Source: Sphingobacteriales bacterium (GTDB lineage Bacteria > Bacteroidota > Bacteroidia > Chitinophagales > Chitinophagaceae). From it: DNA of 64,000 nt. Within the stretch, counting starts at the first letter, position 1. Every line of letters begins with the position of its first letter. Positions 1 to 9,524 of this stretch are shown piece after piece. The notes below the pieces were generated by a model. The model was given only the letters and a program-made list of their open reading frames with translations. It had not been told where the DNA came from and made no database searches. The stretch lies in contig JACPUV010000054.1 in NCBI GenBank assembly GCA_016192105.1, positions 1 through 64,000 of the forward strand, given 5' to 3'. The position numbers were made by a program, and so were the translations under genes.

Positions 1-198
1 AGAACATAAGGTTAGTACTTTTAGCCCCCGAATACAACTAAGCCCTGCGGGCGGCGCTAAAGCGTTTAAAGAGAGAAAAGGGATATAAGAAGGCGGGTAT
101 CGGGAATGCACTTCTGAATAGATAAAATCCTAAACAGCAAAACCAGGTGCAAGCAGTTGTTGAAATGGAGTTGGAAAATCTGCTGAGTTGGGGCAGTG

Positions 199-240
199 GT
201 CCGAAGCTTCGGACTAACGATTAACGGCTACCGGCTGCTC
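199..240. repeat. 16-bp palindrome followed by degenerate heptad repeat
   Basis: A perfect palindrome, GTCCGAAGCTTCGGAC, lies at 199-214. It runs into four 7-base units (ACTAACG, ATTAACG, GCTACCG, GCTGCTC) at 213-240 that end two bases before the stop codon of the downstream minus-strand gene. I see no gene in bases 1-198. The 7-base period is shared with several other intergenic arrays in this window (10507, 38971, 39562, 42608, 52005, 59337, 60715). Confidence 0.55.
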
Positions 241-241
241 C

Positions 242-1657
242 CTACTTTCCTTTTCCCTTGAAGATTATTCTTACCGTGTGAATCATGATCTTAAAATCGA
301 GGATGAGTGAGATGTTCTCGATATAGAGCAGGTCGAATTTACTGCGTTCGATCATCTGTTCTACATTTTCGGCATAGCCGTATTGCACCATGCCCCAGCT
401 GCTGAGACCGGGTTTAACTTTCAGCAGGTATTTGTAAAAGGGATAACGGGCTATGATCTGGTCGATATAGTACCTTCTCTCGGGTCTTGGGCCTACCAGG
501 CTCATTTCCCCGATTAATATATTCAAGAGTTGCGGGAGTTCGTCCAGGCGCCATTTACGCATCACTTTGCCCCAACGGGTAATGCGGGGATCATTGGCAG
601 AAGAAAGGGCCGGCCCGTTTTTTTCCGCATCGTTCCTCATTGAGCGGAACTTGTATAACCTGAAGGCCCTGCCTTTGTACCCAATTCTTTCCTGTGAATA
701 GAATACAGGGCCTTTTGAAGAAAATTTTACCCGGATGGCAATATAGAGCAGGAAGGGGGAAAGGAGCAGCAGGCCGAACAGGGAAGCACATACGTCGATC
801 AGTCGTTTTATGTTCTGTTCCCATTGCAGCATCAGACCGGTTTGGAGGTCGATCAGGGCGGCGCCCATTACATTGCTGGTTTTTACCGAACCGGAAAGGA
901 TGTCGAGGGTGTTGGGCTGAATTTTCACTTCCACATCTTTTTCACTCAGCCGGTTGATGATTTTTTCGAACAGGGGTTGCTCCGTTTTCTCGAGCGCCAG
1001 CACCACCAGCCTGATCTGGTGGCTATCGATGACCTGTTCCAGTTCATCCACGGTGCCCAGCTTGGGCAGGAGTTTATGGATCCCGTTTTTGCCGTTGCTG
1101 TCCGGTGTTACAAAACCGGTATAGCGGTAGCCCCCGTCGTGGAGGTAGGGTGCGGTTTCACGGAAAATGCGGATGGCATTATCCTGGCTGCCTACCATCA
1201 GGGTATTAAAAAATACGCGGCCGCTGAGCAGCTGTCGTTTTACTTTCCGCAGGATGATCCAGCGGCCAATAAAGGTAAAAGGGAAATGAATGCCCAGCAG
1301 TACAAAGAACGCATAATAGAAGTAGGTATAACCGTTTACCGGGTCACGGTCATTGAACACAAAAACGGTGAACAATACGATGGTCCCGATCAGGCTACAG
1401 ACAAAGGTCAGTGTAAATTCAGCCAGCCTTGATTTTTTATAGAGATAATTATAGGTTCCGGCAAGGGTGTACAGGATAAGCCAGCCGGATGGTACCACGA
1501 GGAGGATATAGGTCCAGGAAGTGGCGCTGATCGGATAGGCGCCGGTATCGTTCAGCATCCAGCTGCGCCAGGTATAAAAGCAAAGCCAGGCCAGGGCCGC
1601 GGTCAGGTAATCCACTGCCACATATACTCCCAGTGATATTTGTCTGCCGGATTGCAT
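242..1657 (-). CDS. Polyprenyl glycosylphosphotransferase (exopolysaccharide initiating enzyme)
   Basis: 471 residues. It probably transfers a hexose-1-phosphate from a nucleotide sugar to undecaprenyl phosphate at the inner membrane, the first step of exopolysaccharide or capsule assembly (WcaJ/WbaP-like family). Four hydrophobic N-terminal segments span about residues 10-132. A nucleotide-binding-like soluble region follows (about 145-260), then one more membrane segment (about 288-308). The C-terminal bacterial sugar transferase domain shows KFRSM, the acidic WRLDELPQL motif and SLVGPRPE. Its ATG shares one base with the TAA of the upstream oxidoreductase (TAATG), so the two are probably translationally coupled. 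Sugar specificity cannot be told from sequence. No glycosyltransferase or Wza/Wzc genes are next to it here, so the rest of the pathway is elsewhere or left of the window. Confidence 0.9.
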   Translation of the reverse strand: MQSGRQISLGVYVAVDYLTAALAWLCFYTWRSWMLNDTGAYPISATSWTYILLVVPSGWLILYTLAGTYNYLYKKSRLAEFTLTFVCSLIGTIVLFTVFVFNDRDPVNGYTYFYYAFFVLLGIHFPFTFIGRWIILRKVKRQLLSGRVFFNTLMVGSQDNAIRIFRETAPYLHDGGYRYTGFVTPDSNGKNGIHKLLPKLGTVDELEQVIDSHQIRLVVLALEKTEQPLFEKIINRLSEKDVEVKIQPNTLDILSGSVKTSNVMGAALIDLQTGLMLQWEQNIKRLIDVCASLFGLLLLSPFLLYIAIRVKFSSKGPVFYSQERIGYKGRAFRLYKFRSMRNDAEKNGPALSSANDPRITRWGKVMRKWRLDELPQLLNILIGEMSLVGPRPERRYYIDQIIARYPFYKYLLKVKPGLSSWGMVQYGYAENVEQMIERSKFDLLYIENISLILDFKIMIHTVRIIFKGKGK

Positions 1658-2631
1658 TAATGGGATATCACATTGTTGCCGATCTTTTCCAGGATCTGGT
1701 GGGCCACATCCATGGCCATCAGGCCATCCATTTCAGTTACCAGGGTCTTGGTATTGTTCAGGATCGCGTTTTTAAATTCCTCCAGTTCCATTTTGATGGC
1801 ATTTACTTCGGGAATAGCGGGATTTGCCATGGCAATGGTCTTTTTTCCAGCCGGGGTTTCAATATCGAAAGCGAATACATTACCGTCACCCGGCTCTTTC
1901 AGTTTAATGATCTCCGTTTTCTTATTCAGGAAATCAATCCCGATATAGGAGTCTTTCTGGAAAAGGCGGATCTTCCGCATTTTTTTCATCGAGATACGGC
2001 TGCTCGTGAGATTGGCCACGCAGCCATTGTGAAATTCAATCCGTACGTTGGCAATATCCGGTGTTTCGGTCATCACCCCCACACCACTGGCAGAAATGTT
2101 TTTTACATCACTTTTTACAATACTCAGGATGATGTCGATGTCATGGATCATCAGGTCGAGGATCACACTTACTTCGGTCCCCCTCGGGTTGAACTGGGCG
2201 AGGCGGTGTACTTCGATAAACATGGGTTTTAATTCCATGTCCTTTACAGCCAGGTAGGCGGGGTTAAATCGTTCCACATGTCCCACCTGCAATTTAACCC
2301 CGGATTCAGCAACCAGTTTGACCAGCTGGCGGGCCTCTTCCATGGTATTGGCGAGGGGTTTTTCCACGAAAACATGTTTTCCTTTTTTGATGGCTTTCTC
2401 GCACCACTCAAAATGGAAATCCGTAGGCGTCACCACATCAATGGCATCACAGGAATCCATCAGGGCATCCGGATCCAGGAAGCGGGGGAGCTGGTATTTT
2501 TCGGCTACTTCTTTTGCGGTCTCGTCATGCGGGTCATAAAAACCGACCACTTCCACGCCGGGGATCTCTTTCCAGTTGTTCAGGTGAAATTTTCCAAGAT
2601 GGCCAACGCCAAAAACTCCAATCGTAAGCAT
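1657..2631 (-). CDS. Gfo/Idh/MocA family NAD(P)-dependent oxidoreductase
   Basis: 324 residues. The N-terminal Rossmann fold opens with IGVFGVGHLGKFH, a glycine-rich dinucleotide-binding motif. The family EKP motif (VFVEKPLA) sits near residue 95, and a His/Asp pair (MIHDID) near residue 160 fits the catalytic region of the C-terminal alpha/beta domain. Members oxidise or reduce sugars, sugar nucleotides, inositols or bile pigments, and the substrate cannot be named here. The one-base TAATG overlap with the sugar-phosphate transferase suggests one operon and a sugar-nucleotide role in surface glycan synthesis; that is inference from context. The length is usual for the family and no residue looks lost. 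Confidence 0.88.
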   Translation of the reverse strand: MLTIGVFGVGHLGKFHLNNWKEIPGVEVVGFYDPHDETAKEVAEKYQLPRFLDPDALMDSCDAIDVVTPTDFHFEWCEKAIKKGKHVFVEKPLANTMEEARQLVKLVAESGVKLQVGHVERFNPAYLAVKDMELKPMFIEVHRLAQFNPRGTEVSVILDLMIHDIDIILSIVKSDVKNISASGVGVMTETPDIANVRIEFHNGCVANLTSSRISMKKMRKIRLFQKDSYIGIDFLNKKTEIIKLKEPGDGNVFAFDIETPAGKKTIAMANPAIPEVNAIKMELEEFKNAILNNTKTLVTEMDGLMAMDVAHQILEKIGNNVISH

Positions 2632-2698
2632 ATCAGGTAATTAATCCTGCAAAGATAAAGATTGGCTGTTGCCTGAGCGTGATAGTTATGAACAGTGC

Positions 2699-3451
2699 TC
2701 AGTTCAGCAGGGGAGATTGTTGCACGTATGCGGGATGATAAATAAAAACGCAGGTGCCGTTTTTAATACTGTTGATGATCGGCCGCGAAAGGGTCATGGG
2801 TACAGCCGGGCAACCCTGGCTGCGCCCGATATAACCCTGGGCATCGGCCAGTCCTTCGTTCACATACGGAGCACCGTGTATCACGATTCCCCGCTGGTAG
2901 GCTTTATCGTTGATCCCTCTTTCGACCCCTTCCAACTTCAATGAATAGCCGTTGTGGCCTTCATACGTTTCCCGGGTAATATAGAAACCCGGACTGCTTT
3001 TATAAGAAGCGGGGTTATTGGAAAAAGAAAGGGCCAGCTCCCGGCCGGTGTTCCTGCCATGCGCCACCAGGGTATTAAAGAGTACCTTGTACTGATTGAG
3101 GTCGATGATGAACAATCTTTTTTGACTGCTGGGCCGGGAAAAATCGATAATAGAAATAATGGAATCGTTGAACAATTTTCCTTCATTTACCAGTTTGTCG
3201 AATCCTTTTTTCGCATAGTCATAGGCCTCCCGGCTCAACCCTTTCAGGTTCAGGTGCAGGCTGTCGTAAGCAGATTTTATGTCCGGCATTACATGCAGAG
3301 AACCGGGATTCACGCTGATTGCCGAATCTCCCGGGTTCAGGAACATCCGGGCATTATGGCCGGCCGACCTGGCAAAACCAAAGGATAAATGCAGAGCCCC
3401 GATGACGAGTGAGGAAATAAAAAGATAAAGACCGCGAAGGCGTTTTTTCAT
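2699..3451 (-). CDS. Secreted murein L,D-transpeptidase catalytic domain protein (YkuD_2 type)
   Basis: 250 residues with an N-terminal signal or anchor segment (KKRLRGLYLF onward, about 1-28). The C-terminal half carries the L,D-transpeptidase signature: a conserved His in IHGAPYV (His192) and the nucleophilic Cys in SQGCPAVP (Cys214). The SxGCPA form is typical of the YkuD_2 subgroup common in Bacteroidota. It probably acts in the periplasm on peptidoglycan stem peptides, making 3-3 crosslinks or anchoring proteins. No LysM or peptidoglycan-binding domain is visible. It stands alone between the glycan pair and the large kinase. The first ATG precedes a good signal sequence and was kept as the start. 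Confidence 0.85.
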   Translation of the reverse strand: MKKRLRGLYLFISSLVIGALHLSFGFARSAGHNARMFLNPGDSAISVNPGSLHVMPDIKSAYDSLHLNLKGLSREAYDYAKKGFDKLVNEGKLFNDSIISIIDFSRPSSQKRLFIIDLNQYKVLFNTLVAHGRNTGRELALSFSNNPASYKSSPGFYITRETYEGHNGYSLKLEGVERGINDKAYQRGIVIHGAPYVNEGLADAQGYIGRSQGCPAVPMTLSRPIINSIKNGTCVFIYHPAYVQQSPLLN

Positions 3452-3665
3452 AGCTATTGTTTTAACCGGGAACCAGAACAGTTGCTCATTAGACGCCCGA
3501 ACGGAACTTTTATTGCCCGGAATCGCTTAACCCTGGTCAATAAAATCCACTGAATGTTTTTCTTCTGCGGTACGGTCATTTTATTGCCAATTTTAGCCGG
3601 TTATTAACAAAGATTTGTGAAACCGGGGCTGCATCGCCGGCCCTGATTAAAGCCGGGAGCGTTTC

Positions 3666-6600
3666 TCAGCCTGTTTTCTGCAGGGGAATGCTAACGAGTA
3701 CTTCACAACCTTCCCCCGGGGCGGTCCTCAATTTAAATTCGCCTGAGAACGCTTTCGCCCGGCGGCGGATATTTTCCAAACCGATTCCTTTCCTGCGGGT
3801 TGAGGGATCAAAGCCTATCCCGTTATCGGTAATGCGGAAATTCAGCATTCCTTTTTTCTCCTTGAGGCTTATTTTTACCTCGCTGGCTTCCGAATACTTG
3901 ATAATATTATTCAATTGTTCCTGCAGGATCCGGTACAGGTTGGTCTGCAGTTCCGTATCAATCTGCAGTTCTTTCACGTCTTTTATATCAAGACTGATAT
4001 GCAGTTTATCTCCCGGGATCGTATCCAGTAAGGACCTGAATATTTCTTCCAGGGACAATTCACGGCTTGAAGCCGGTGCCAGCTGGTGCGACAGTTTCCT
4101 GATCTCCTGGATGGCTTCCCGTACATGGCTCTCGCATTTCTGCAATTCGGGCGCCGGTGCGGCCGAGGCTTCTTTTTGTTTATCCATGCCAAATGACAGG
4201 TACATCAGTGAGGCTGCCAGCAGTTGGTTGACGTTGTCATGTAATTCCATACCGATCTGGTTCCATTCTTTTTCACGGGCCTCTATGACGGCTTTTTCAA
4301 TCCTGGAAGCAAACTCAATTTCCTGGGTGATATCTGACATGGAGCCAATCATCCGTTCGGGATTTCCCTTCCTGTTATACAGGACAAAGGCCCTGTCCTT
4401 TACATATTTGTAGCTGCCATCCGCACACCTGAACCGGTATTCCAGCTGAACCGATTCCTTTTGTTTCAGGAATGTGGCTTTCAGCGTCTTTATCACCCGT
4501 TCAAAATCGTCCGGGTAAATATTCTTTTTCCACCATTGTTCTACATTTTTAATGCTGTTGATATGGTACCCGAATGTTTTGGCCAGTCCCTGGTTATAGA
4601 TGATTTCGCTGGTGTCGATCTGCCAGTCCCAGATCGTATCACTTGAAGCCCTTGTCAGCAGGTCATACCGTTCGAGTGCTTCTGCCCTGGCTACTTCGGC
4701 TTCTTTCCGTTTCGTGATATCGGAACGGATCGTGATGAACTGGAAGGGGTTGCCATTCTCATCCAGGAAAGGTACGATCGTTGTATCCACCCAGTGAATG
4801 GAACCATTTTTTGCTTTATTGCGGAACTCGCCCCTCCATACCTTTCCCTGTAAAACTGTTTCCCACAGGGCCCGGTAATGTTCTTTACCGTGGTAACCGG
4901 ATTTCAGCAGGTTATGTCCCCTGTTTTTCAGTTCTTCCATGCTGTAGCCCGTAGTCTGCAAAAAATTATCATTTGCAAACTGGATATGCCCGGCTGCATC
5001 CGAAACATCCACGATGGACGATTGGTTGAGGGCATAGATATAATCCTTAACCTGTTTTTCGGCTGTTTTTCTTTTCTGCTCATTTTCGACGGCCTGGAGG
5101 GCAAAGGAAAGCTCCCGGGTTACGTCCCTGAGCAGTTCAATTTCTTCCGGGTTAAAGTATTCTTTGGCCGGGGCGTAAAGTGTAAAGACCGCGTATATGC
5201 TGCCCCCTTTTTTTACCGGGAGTGCAATCAGGGAACGAAATCCTCTTTCCATGGACAACTCTTTCCAGGGGGCCATCCGGGGATCATTTTCAATATCATT
5301 GCAGAACACCACTTTATCCTCCCGGAGGGAAGTGCCTGTAGGCCCCCTGCCTTCCGGAATATCCTCAACAGAAATAGGACGGATTTTACTGAGAAATCCG
5401 GTTTCTTCCCCGGAATGTACAAGCGGGATGACCTTATTTGATTCTTTATCAACCTTACCCAGCCACGCCATTTTAAAATGGCCGAATTCAACAGCGATAC
5501 GGCAGGTTTCGCGCAAGATATCATCTTCATCTTTTGCGTGGATGATCATCTGGTTAATATGGCTGATAAACGCATAGAGGCGATTGGCCTTATTGAGTTG
5601 TTCTTCTGTTTCTTTCAGCACCGAAATATCCATGTAGGTTCCCAATACCCCGATGATTTCTCCCTGTGCATCCCGCAGCGGGATCTTACTGGTGAGAATC
5701 GTAATCGTATTTCCACCCGGGGTGGTTTGTTTTTCTTCGGTATTGATTTTGGGGATTCCTGTCCGGATTACCTGCAGGTCATCCTTCCGGTATAATTCCG
5801 CCTGTTCCTTCCAGGCCATCCGGTAATCGTCTTTCCCGATCAGGTCCATCGGGGTTTTGTACCCCGCATCCCGGGCGAATATTTCGTTGCAGCCCATGTA
5901 AATAAGGTCACTGTCCTTCCAGAATACCCGCACCGGTATGGTCCGGATGATGTCTTCCGTCATCTGCCTTGAAGAATGCAGCGCTTCTTCCATCAATTTA
6001 TGTTCGGTGATATCGGTGGTAAAACCATGCCATACTACTGCGCCGTCATTTTCACGCTGGGGCACAGCGTTGCTGTAGAGAGTGCGGACTGTTCCGTCCT
6101 TTCGCCGGATACGGAATTCATGCAGCCAGGGGATGAGGTACCTGGCAGATTCTGTAAGCGAAGCCAATATGCCCGGGCTGTCATCGGGGTGGTGCATATC
6201 AAAAATAGCGGAAGCATCCCTGCTGGCTTCGGCCGGGCTTACTTCATAAATATCGTTACTGGCCTCACTGAGATAGGGGAAGCAGGCGCTGCCGTCGGGG
6301 TTCTGGCGGTACTGGAAAATAACACCCGGAACACTGGCCGCAATCTTGTTGATACGTTCCAGGGCTTCCCGTTGTTTTATTTCAGCCTGCTTCCGGGCCG
6401 TAATGTCCTGGGTCGTTCCGATTGATAATACCGGTTCTCCCTGCGGGTTGTAAATTGTTTCACATCGTTCGTGGAGGTATTTGATCCGGTTTTCACCCAG
6501 GATAATCCGGTGTTCAATGTCATAACGGGTGTGATTTTTGACGGAATCGGCGTAAATCCGGTTAACGAGTTCCCGGTCATCGGGGTGTACCAGAGACAGG

Positions 6601-7868
6601 AATGTTTCGTAGCTGTGGGGTGCTTCGCCTGGGGTTACTTCAAATATCCGGTAATTCTCTTCGGACCAGCTGAGCAGGTTCTGCGCATGATCCAGTTCCC
6701 AGCTTCCGATATGGGCGACCCGCTGGGCCTCATTCAGACTTGATTCGCTTTTCCGCAGGGCCGCTTCTGTTTTTTTGAGATCGGTAATATCCATCAGGGT
6801 AACGAGCATGTCTTCCGCAACGGCATTCCCGGAAACCAGTATGGTGCGGTTTTCCCCGTTCTTGCAGGTGACGGTGAATTCCTGCTGTGCTGTTTTGGCA
6901 TAGATCCCGGCCGCCTGCTGCCATTCCCCGTTCCATGCAGTGAAATTTTTTCCCTGGCAGTCTTTGTCCGGGCAGGTAAGTTTCCACCACTCTTCAAAAG
7001 AGGAGAAGTCGCGGCTGCTGTAGCCAAATATTTTTTCGAATGAGTGATTATAGTTTAAAAGTTTACCGCTTTTATCTATATAGACCATGGGTACCGTAGC
7101 TGAATGAAACAGGCTTTCAAAGAGGGCCCTGTTTTTCTGGGCCTCCCGGTTCCGTTCTTCCAGGGCATCGAGCATGCTGTCGAATTCCTTTGCCAGGGTT
7201 GCGGCTTCGTCTCTGCCGGTCAGCCTGGACCGTGCTGTTGAATCTCCCTTGCTTACCAGGTTAATGGTATCCTGTACGGCATACAGCCTGCGTGTGATCC
7301 GGATGCCCATCCACCAGGCAATGACTGTCCCGATACTGATGGCTAAAAGGGCGTACAGGATACCACTGAGAGTGATACCGGTTAATTGTTTACCCGCTTT
7401 TTCCTGGCTGAGTCCAACCCGGATCCAGCCAACCTGCCTTCCTCCCAGCATCGCCGGGGCCGCGACATCCACCAGGTCCGGTCCCTTGCTGATCACGGTG
7501 AGTTTTTTATCCTGCGGAAGATCCAGTAAATACTGTCCCGCCCGGGTATGATCCGTGTGCCCCAGTATATGGCCATTATTATCCGTAAGGATCGCGTAAG
7601 CGAGTTCCGGGTAACGCTTCTGGGCATCCACGAGTTCCTGCAGCCCGGCAACATCATTTGCGGCAAGCCATTCAGCCGCGGAAGTGGAGAGGCTATGGGA
7701 AAGCGCGATCGCATGTTCCTCCTGTTGCTGCCGGAGTATTTTGCGCTGGCGGCTGACCAGGTCCGCAATAAAGAGTGACATAAGGAGGGCATGTACGAGC
7801 GCCACTCCCAGTATCAACTGACCCCGCAATGATCCAAAGAAAAAATGCACGGTCTTTTTTGTTCTCAT
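3666..7868 (-). CDS. Large multi-PAS/GAF sensor histidine kinase (HisKA_3 type)
   Basis: 1400 residues. Two membrane segments (about 15-40 and 165-190) flank a periplasmic sensor region and are followed by HAMP (about 186-240). Then come four PAS domains (about 245-755), a GAF domain (about 765-915) and two more PAS domains (about 925-1185). The transmitter is HisKA_3-like, with the phospho-acceptor His in MELHDNVNQ near residue 1209, then a HATPase domain with DNGIGFDP. HisKA_3 kinases normally pair with NarL/LuxR-type regulators, but none lies beside this gene. The ATG overlaps the stop of the upstream PhnD-like lipoprotein by four bases (ATGA), implying coupled synthesis. I infer that the lipoprotein presents a ligand to the periplasmic domain. 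The phospho-relay target is unknown; the NarL-type regulator at 26.7 kb has its own kinase. Confidence 0.9.
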   Translation of the reverse strand: MRTKKTVHFFFGSLRGQLILGVALVHALLMSLFIADLVSRQRKILRQQQEEHAIALSHSLSTSAAEWLAANDVAGLQELVDAQKRYPELAYAILTDNNGHILGHTDHTRAGQYLLDLPQDKKLTVISKGPDLVDVAAPAMLGGRQVGWIRVGLSQEKAGKQLTGITLSGILYALLAISIGTVIAWWMGIRITRRLYAVQDTINLVSKGDSTARSRLTGRDEAATLAKEFDSMLDALEERNREAQKNRALFESLFHSATVPMVYIDKSGKLLNYNHSFEKIFGYSSRDFSSFEEWWKLTCPDKDCQGKNFTAWNGEWQQAAGIYAKTAQQEFTVTCKNGENRTILVSGNAVAEDMLVTLMDITDLKKTEAALRKSESSLNEAQRVAHIGSWELDHAQNLLSWSEENYRIFEVTPGEAPHSYETFLSLVHPDDRELVNRIYADSVKNHTRYDIEHRIILGENRIKYLHERCETIYNPQGEPVLSIGTTQDITARKQAEIKQREALERINKIAASVPGVIFQYRQNPDGSACFPYLSEASNDIYEVSPAEASRDASAIFDMHHPDDSPGILASLTESARYLIPWLHEFRIRRKDGTVRTLYSNAVPQRENDGAVVWHGFTTDITEHKLMEEALHSSRQMTEDIIRTIPVRVFWKDSDLIYMGCNEIFARDAGYKTPMDLIGKDDYRMAWKEQAELYRKDDLQVIRTGIPKINTEEKQTTPGGNTITILTSKIPLRDAQGEIIGVLGTYMDISVLKETEEQLNKANRLYAFISHINQMIIHAKDEDDILRETCRIAVEFGHFKMAWLGKVDKESNKVIPLVHSGEETGFLSKIRPISVEDIPEGRGPTGTSLREDKVVFCNDIENDPRMAPWKELSMERGFRSLIALPVKKGGSIYAVFTLYAPAKEYFNPEEIELLRDVTRELSFALQAVENEQKRKTAEKQVKDYIYALNQSSIVDVSDAAGHIQFANDNFLQTTGYSMEELKNRGHNLLKSGYHGKEHYRALWETVLQGKVWRGEFRNKAKNGSIHWVDTTIVPFLDENGNPFQFITIRSDITKRKEAEVARAEALERYDLLTRASSDTIWDWQIDTSEIIYNQGLAKTFGYHINSIKNVEQWWKKNIYPDDFERVIKTLKATFLKQKESVQLEYRFRCADGSYKYVKDRAFVLYNRKGNPERMIGSMSDITQEIEFASRIEKAVIEAREKEWNQIGMELHDNVNQLLAASLMYLSFGMDKQKEASAAPAPELQKCESHVREAIQEIRKLSHQLAPASSRELSLEEIFRSLLDTIPGDKLHISLDIKDVKELQIDTELQTNLYRILQEQLNNIIKYSEASEVKISLKEKKGMLNFRITDNGIGFDPSTRRKGIGLENIRRRAKAFSGEFKLRTAPGEGCEVLVSIPLQKTG

Positions 7869-8965
7869 AATGATTCAATTTTATGAACCTCTTTTTCAAA
7901 CCGCCGGATATAGGTTTCCACAATGGAATAATCAGCATCCGTGGCGGCCTTGAAATACAAGGTCTCCATGCCCGAAAGAACCTTTCTGCCTTCTTCCGTA
8001 GCGGAGAGAGTGGATAACTGATCCTGGAGTTGTTTACCGATTTCCCCGGGTATATCATTCCGGATCATGACCGAATTACTGATAAGGCTTCTCGTTTCCC
8101 AGATGGCTTCCAGTTCGGCGCTTTCTGCCGGATGGTCTTTTTGAAAAGTTCTCCAGGGAGGAGGCCAGGTAGCGCCTGCAGCCGTTTTTTTCAGGTAAAC
8201 ATTCATAATGGAAGATTCCTGTGAGCCGACAAAAAGGCTTTTGATCTCTGTCTTGACATCGATACCATGAATATGCAGGTAGTATTCGGGCATGATGCAG
8301 GCTGCCAGGGCGGTCGGGGACGGATAACTGACCGCTTTTCCCCGCAGGTCCCCGGGAACCCGGATGCCCCCGTCTTTCCGGACAATAAACAGGCCTTTAA
8401 AATCAGCCGGGTCACCAGCGAAGGCAATAACACGGTAACCGGCTTTCATGGCTTTGATGGTTTGCAACGGGTTGGGCAAAAGTATCTCCGGTTGACGGGC
8501 CTCTATTTTTTTCTCATACCGTTGATAGTCCCGCGAAGCTTCGAGAATAAATTGAATGCCATTCATTCTTTTGTTCAGGTAATCCATGAGCGGCTGATAG
8601 GCTGTAATCATTTTGGCCGGATTATACAGGGGGTGTACTGCAAAGTGCAGGACGGTGGAAGGCCCTGCCGGCGCTTTGTTTCCATAAACCGGTCCTACCG
8701 TTTTGTGCTGATTCCGGCAACCGGCTGAAAACAGCAGGAGGCATAACAGTACTGTCGGGGTGATAAGCCCCCAGGCTCCTGAAAGCAACCGGGTTGAGGG
8801 GCCACTAGTTGAACCAGCCCCGGCTGCCGGTTCCGGGCATCGCTGATTCCGGTTTTGTAAAAAACGTACCTTACCAGGGCAAGCGGGTTGCCGGGGTGCA
8901 ACAGGGATTAGGGAGTTGCAGGACGACAGGGGTAACATGCATAAGGTATTAGGATAAAGAAACAT
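7865..8965 (-). CDS. PhnD-like phosphate/phosphonate-binding periplasmic lipoprotein
   Basis: The region after the lipobox matches the PhnD/SsuA/transferrin-like solute-binding family: VLHFAVHPLYNPAKMITAYQPLMDYL is typical of its N-terminus, with GDLRGKAVSYPSPTA further on. No ABC transporter genes accompany it. Its stop overlaps the start of the large PAS kinase by four bases, so it more likely acts as a ligand-presenting sensor subunit than as part of an importer. The start is uncertain. The first ATG (8965) leaves about 60 low-complexity residues before the signal peptide. An in-frame TTG at 8786-8788 would give a compact signal peptide ending in the lipobox LFSAGC and a protein of about 307 residues. 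I favour the TTG but give the longer boundary. The ligand is not predictable. Confidence 0.78.
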   Translation of the reverse strand: MFLYPNTLCMLPLSSCNSLIPVAPRQPACPGKVRFLQNRNQRCPEPAAGAGSTSGPSTRLLSGAWGLITPTVLLCLLLFSAGCRNQHKTVGPVYGNKAPAGPSTVLHFAVHPLYNPAKMITAYQPLMDYLNKRMNGIQFILEASRDYQRYEKKIEARQPEILLPNPLQTIKAMKAGYRVIAFAGDPADFKGLFIVRKDGGIRVPGDLRGKAVSYPSPTALAACIMPEYYLHIHGIDVKTEIKSLFVGSQESSIMNVYLKKTAAGATWPPPWRTFQKDHPAESAELEAIWETRSLISNSVMIRNDIPGEIGKQLQDQLSTLSATEEGRKVLSGMETLYFKAATDADYSIVETYIRRFEKEVHKIESL

Positions 8966-9214
8966 TTTTTAAATAGAAATAAGTATGACTTTTTGTAGGC
9001 CCCGGTATGACTTGGATACAGTTATTAAAGTGAAAAGACCTGCGAATCGGATCCGGGTTAATTAGAAAAGCGGAGGGGATGAGGGTTTTTGCCGGCCCCG
9101 GGGGAGGGAGGATATGGTTTTTTGTCCAGCCCGGGCAAACAAACGATTCCATATCGCATACTTGCATCTGCTACGGATTTGATGAACGATGCAAAGCCGG
9201 GAGTATAAGGGCTA
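8966..9214. other. Intergenic region with no recognised gene
   Basis: Between the PhnD-like gene and the tRNA terminator I find no coding frame with family resemblance, no repeat array and no clear promoter. A G-rich stretch near 9070-9115 is the only compositional feature. The upstream signals for the lipoprotein/kinase pair should lie here. Confidence 0.4.
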
Positions 9215-9257
9215 AAAACAAAAATCCCCCTGAAAACTGAAATGTTCCAGGGGGATT
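9215..9257 (-). terminator. Intrinsic terminator of the tRNA-Asp gene
   Basis: The arms AATCCCCCTG and CAGGGGGATT (9223-9232 and 9248-9257) form a 10-bp stem with a 15-base loop. On the minus strand the stem is followed by TTTTTGTTTTT, a good rho-independent signal just downstream of the tRNA. Confidence 0.8.
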
Positions 9258-9280
9258 AATGAAGTTGGAGATTTTATTTG

Positions 9281-9354
9281 CGGACCGGACGGGACTCGAA
9301 CCCGCGACCTCCGCCGTGACAGGGCGGCATTCTAACCAACTGAACTACCGATCC
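9281..9354 (-). tRNA. tRNA-Asp (anticodon GTC)
   Basis: On the minus strand, GGATCGG at the 5' end pairs with CCGGTCC at the 3' end (one T-G pair). The D arm region contains GTTCAGTTGGTTAGAA. The anticodon stem CCGCC/GGCGG encloses the loop CTGTCAC, giving anticodon GTC for aspartate. The T arm GCGGG-TTCGAGT-CCCGT is standard. The discriminator base is G, and CCA is not encoded (the next bases are CAA), so it must be added after transcription. A strong terminator lies 24 bases downstream. No integrase or att-like repeat is seen at its 3' end. Confidence 0.96.
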
Positions 9355-9524
9355 GTTCCATCCAATAAACTCCCGAAGGGAGTATTTTTCAGGACGGCAA
9401 AGATAGGCTCCCGGGCCTTGCCGTCCAAAAGTTTTTCTATTAATTATTCACCTGTGGTTCAGTCCTTTGCCGTCCCGCGCTTATTCTCATATTATCCTTA
9501 ATTTAGCTCCCTTATAATTAGCCT

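Noticed and set aside
824..1432. Plus-strand open frame inside the sugar-phosphate transferase gene
   Set aside because: Shadow of the well-supported minus-strand gene; no recognisable domain.
9369..9388. Small hairpin ACTCCC-GAA-GGGAGT followed by ATTTTT as a terminator
   Set aside because: The T-tract is on the plus strand, where no gene ends; on the minus strand it would lie upstream of the tRNA. Probably part of the tRNA leader or chance.
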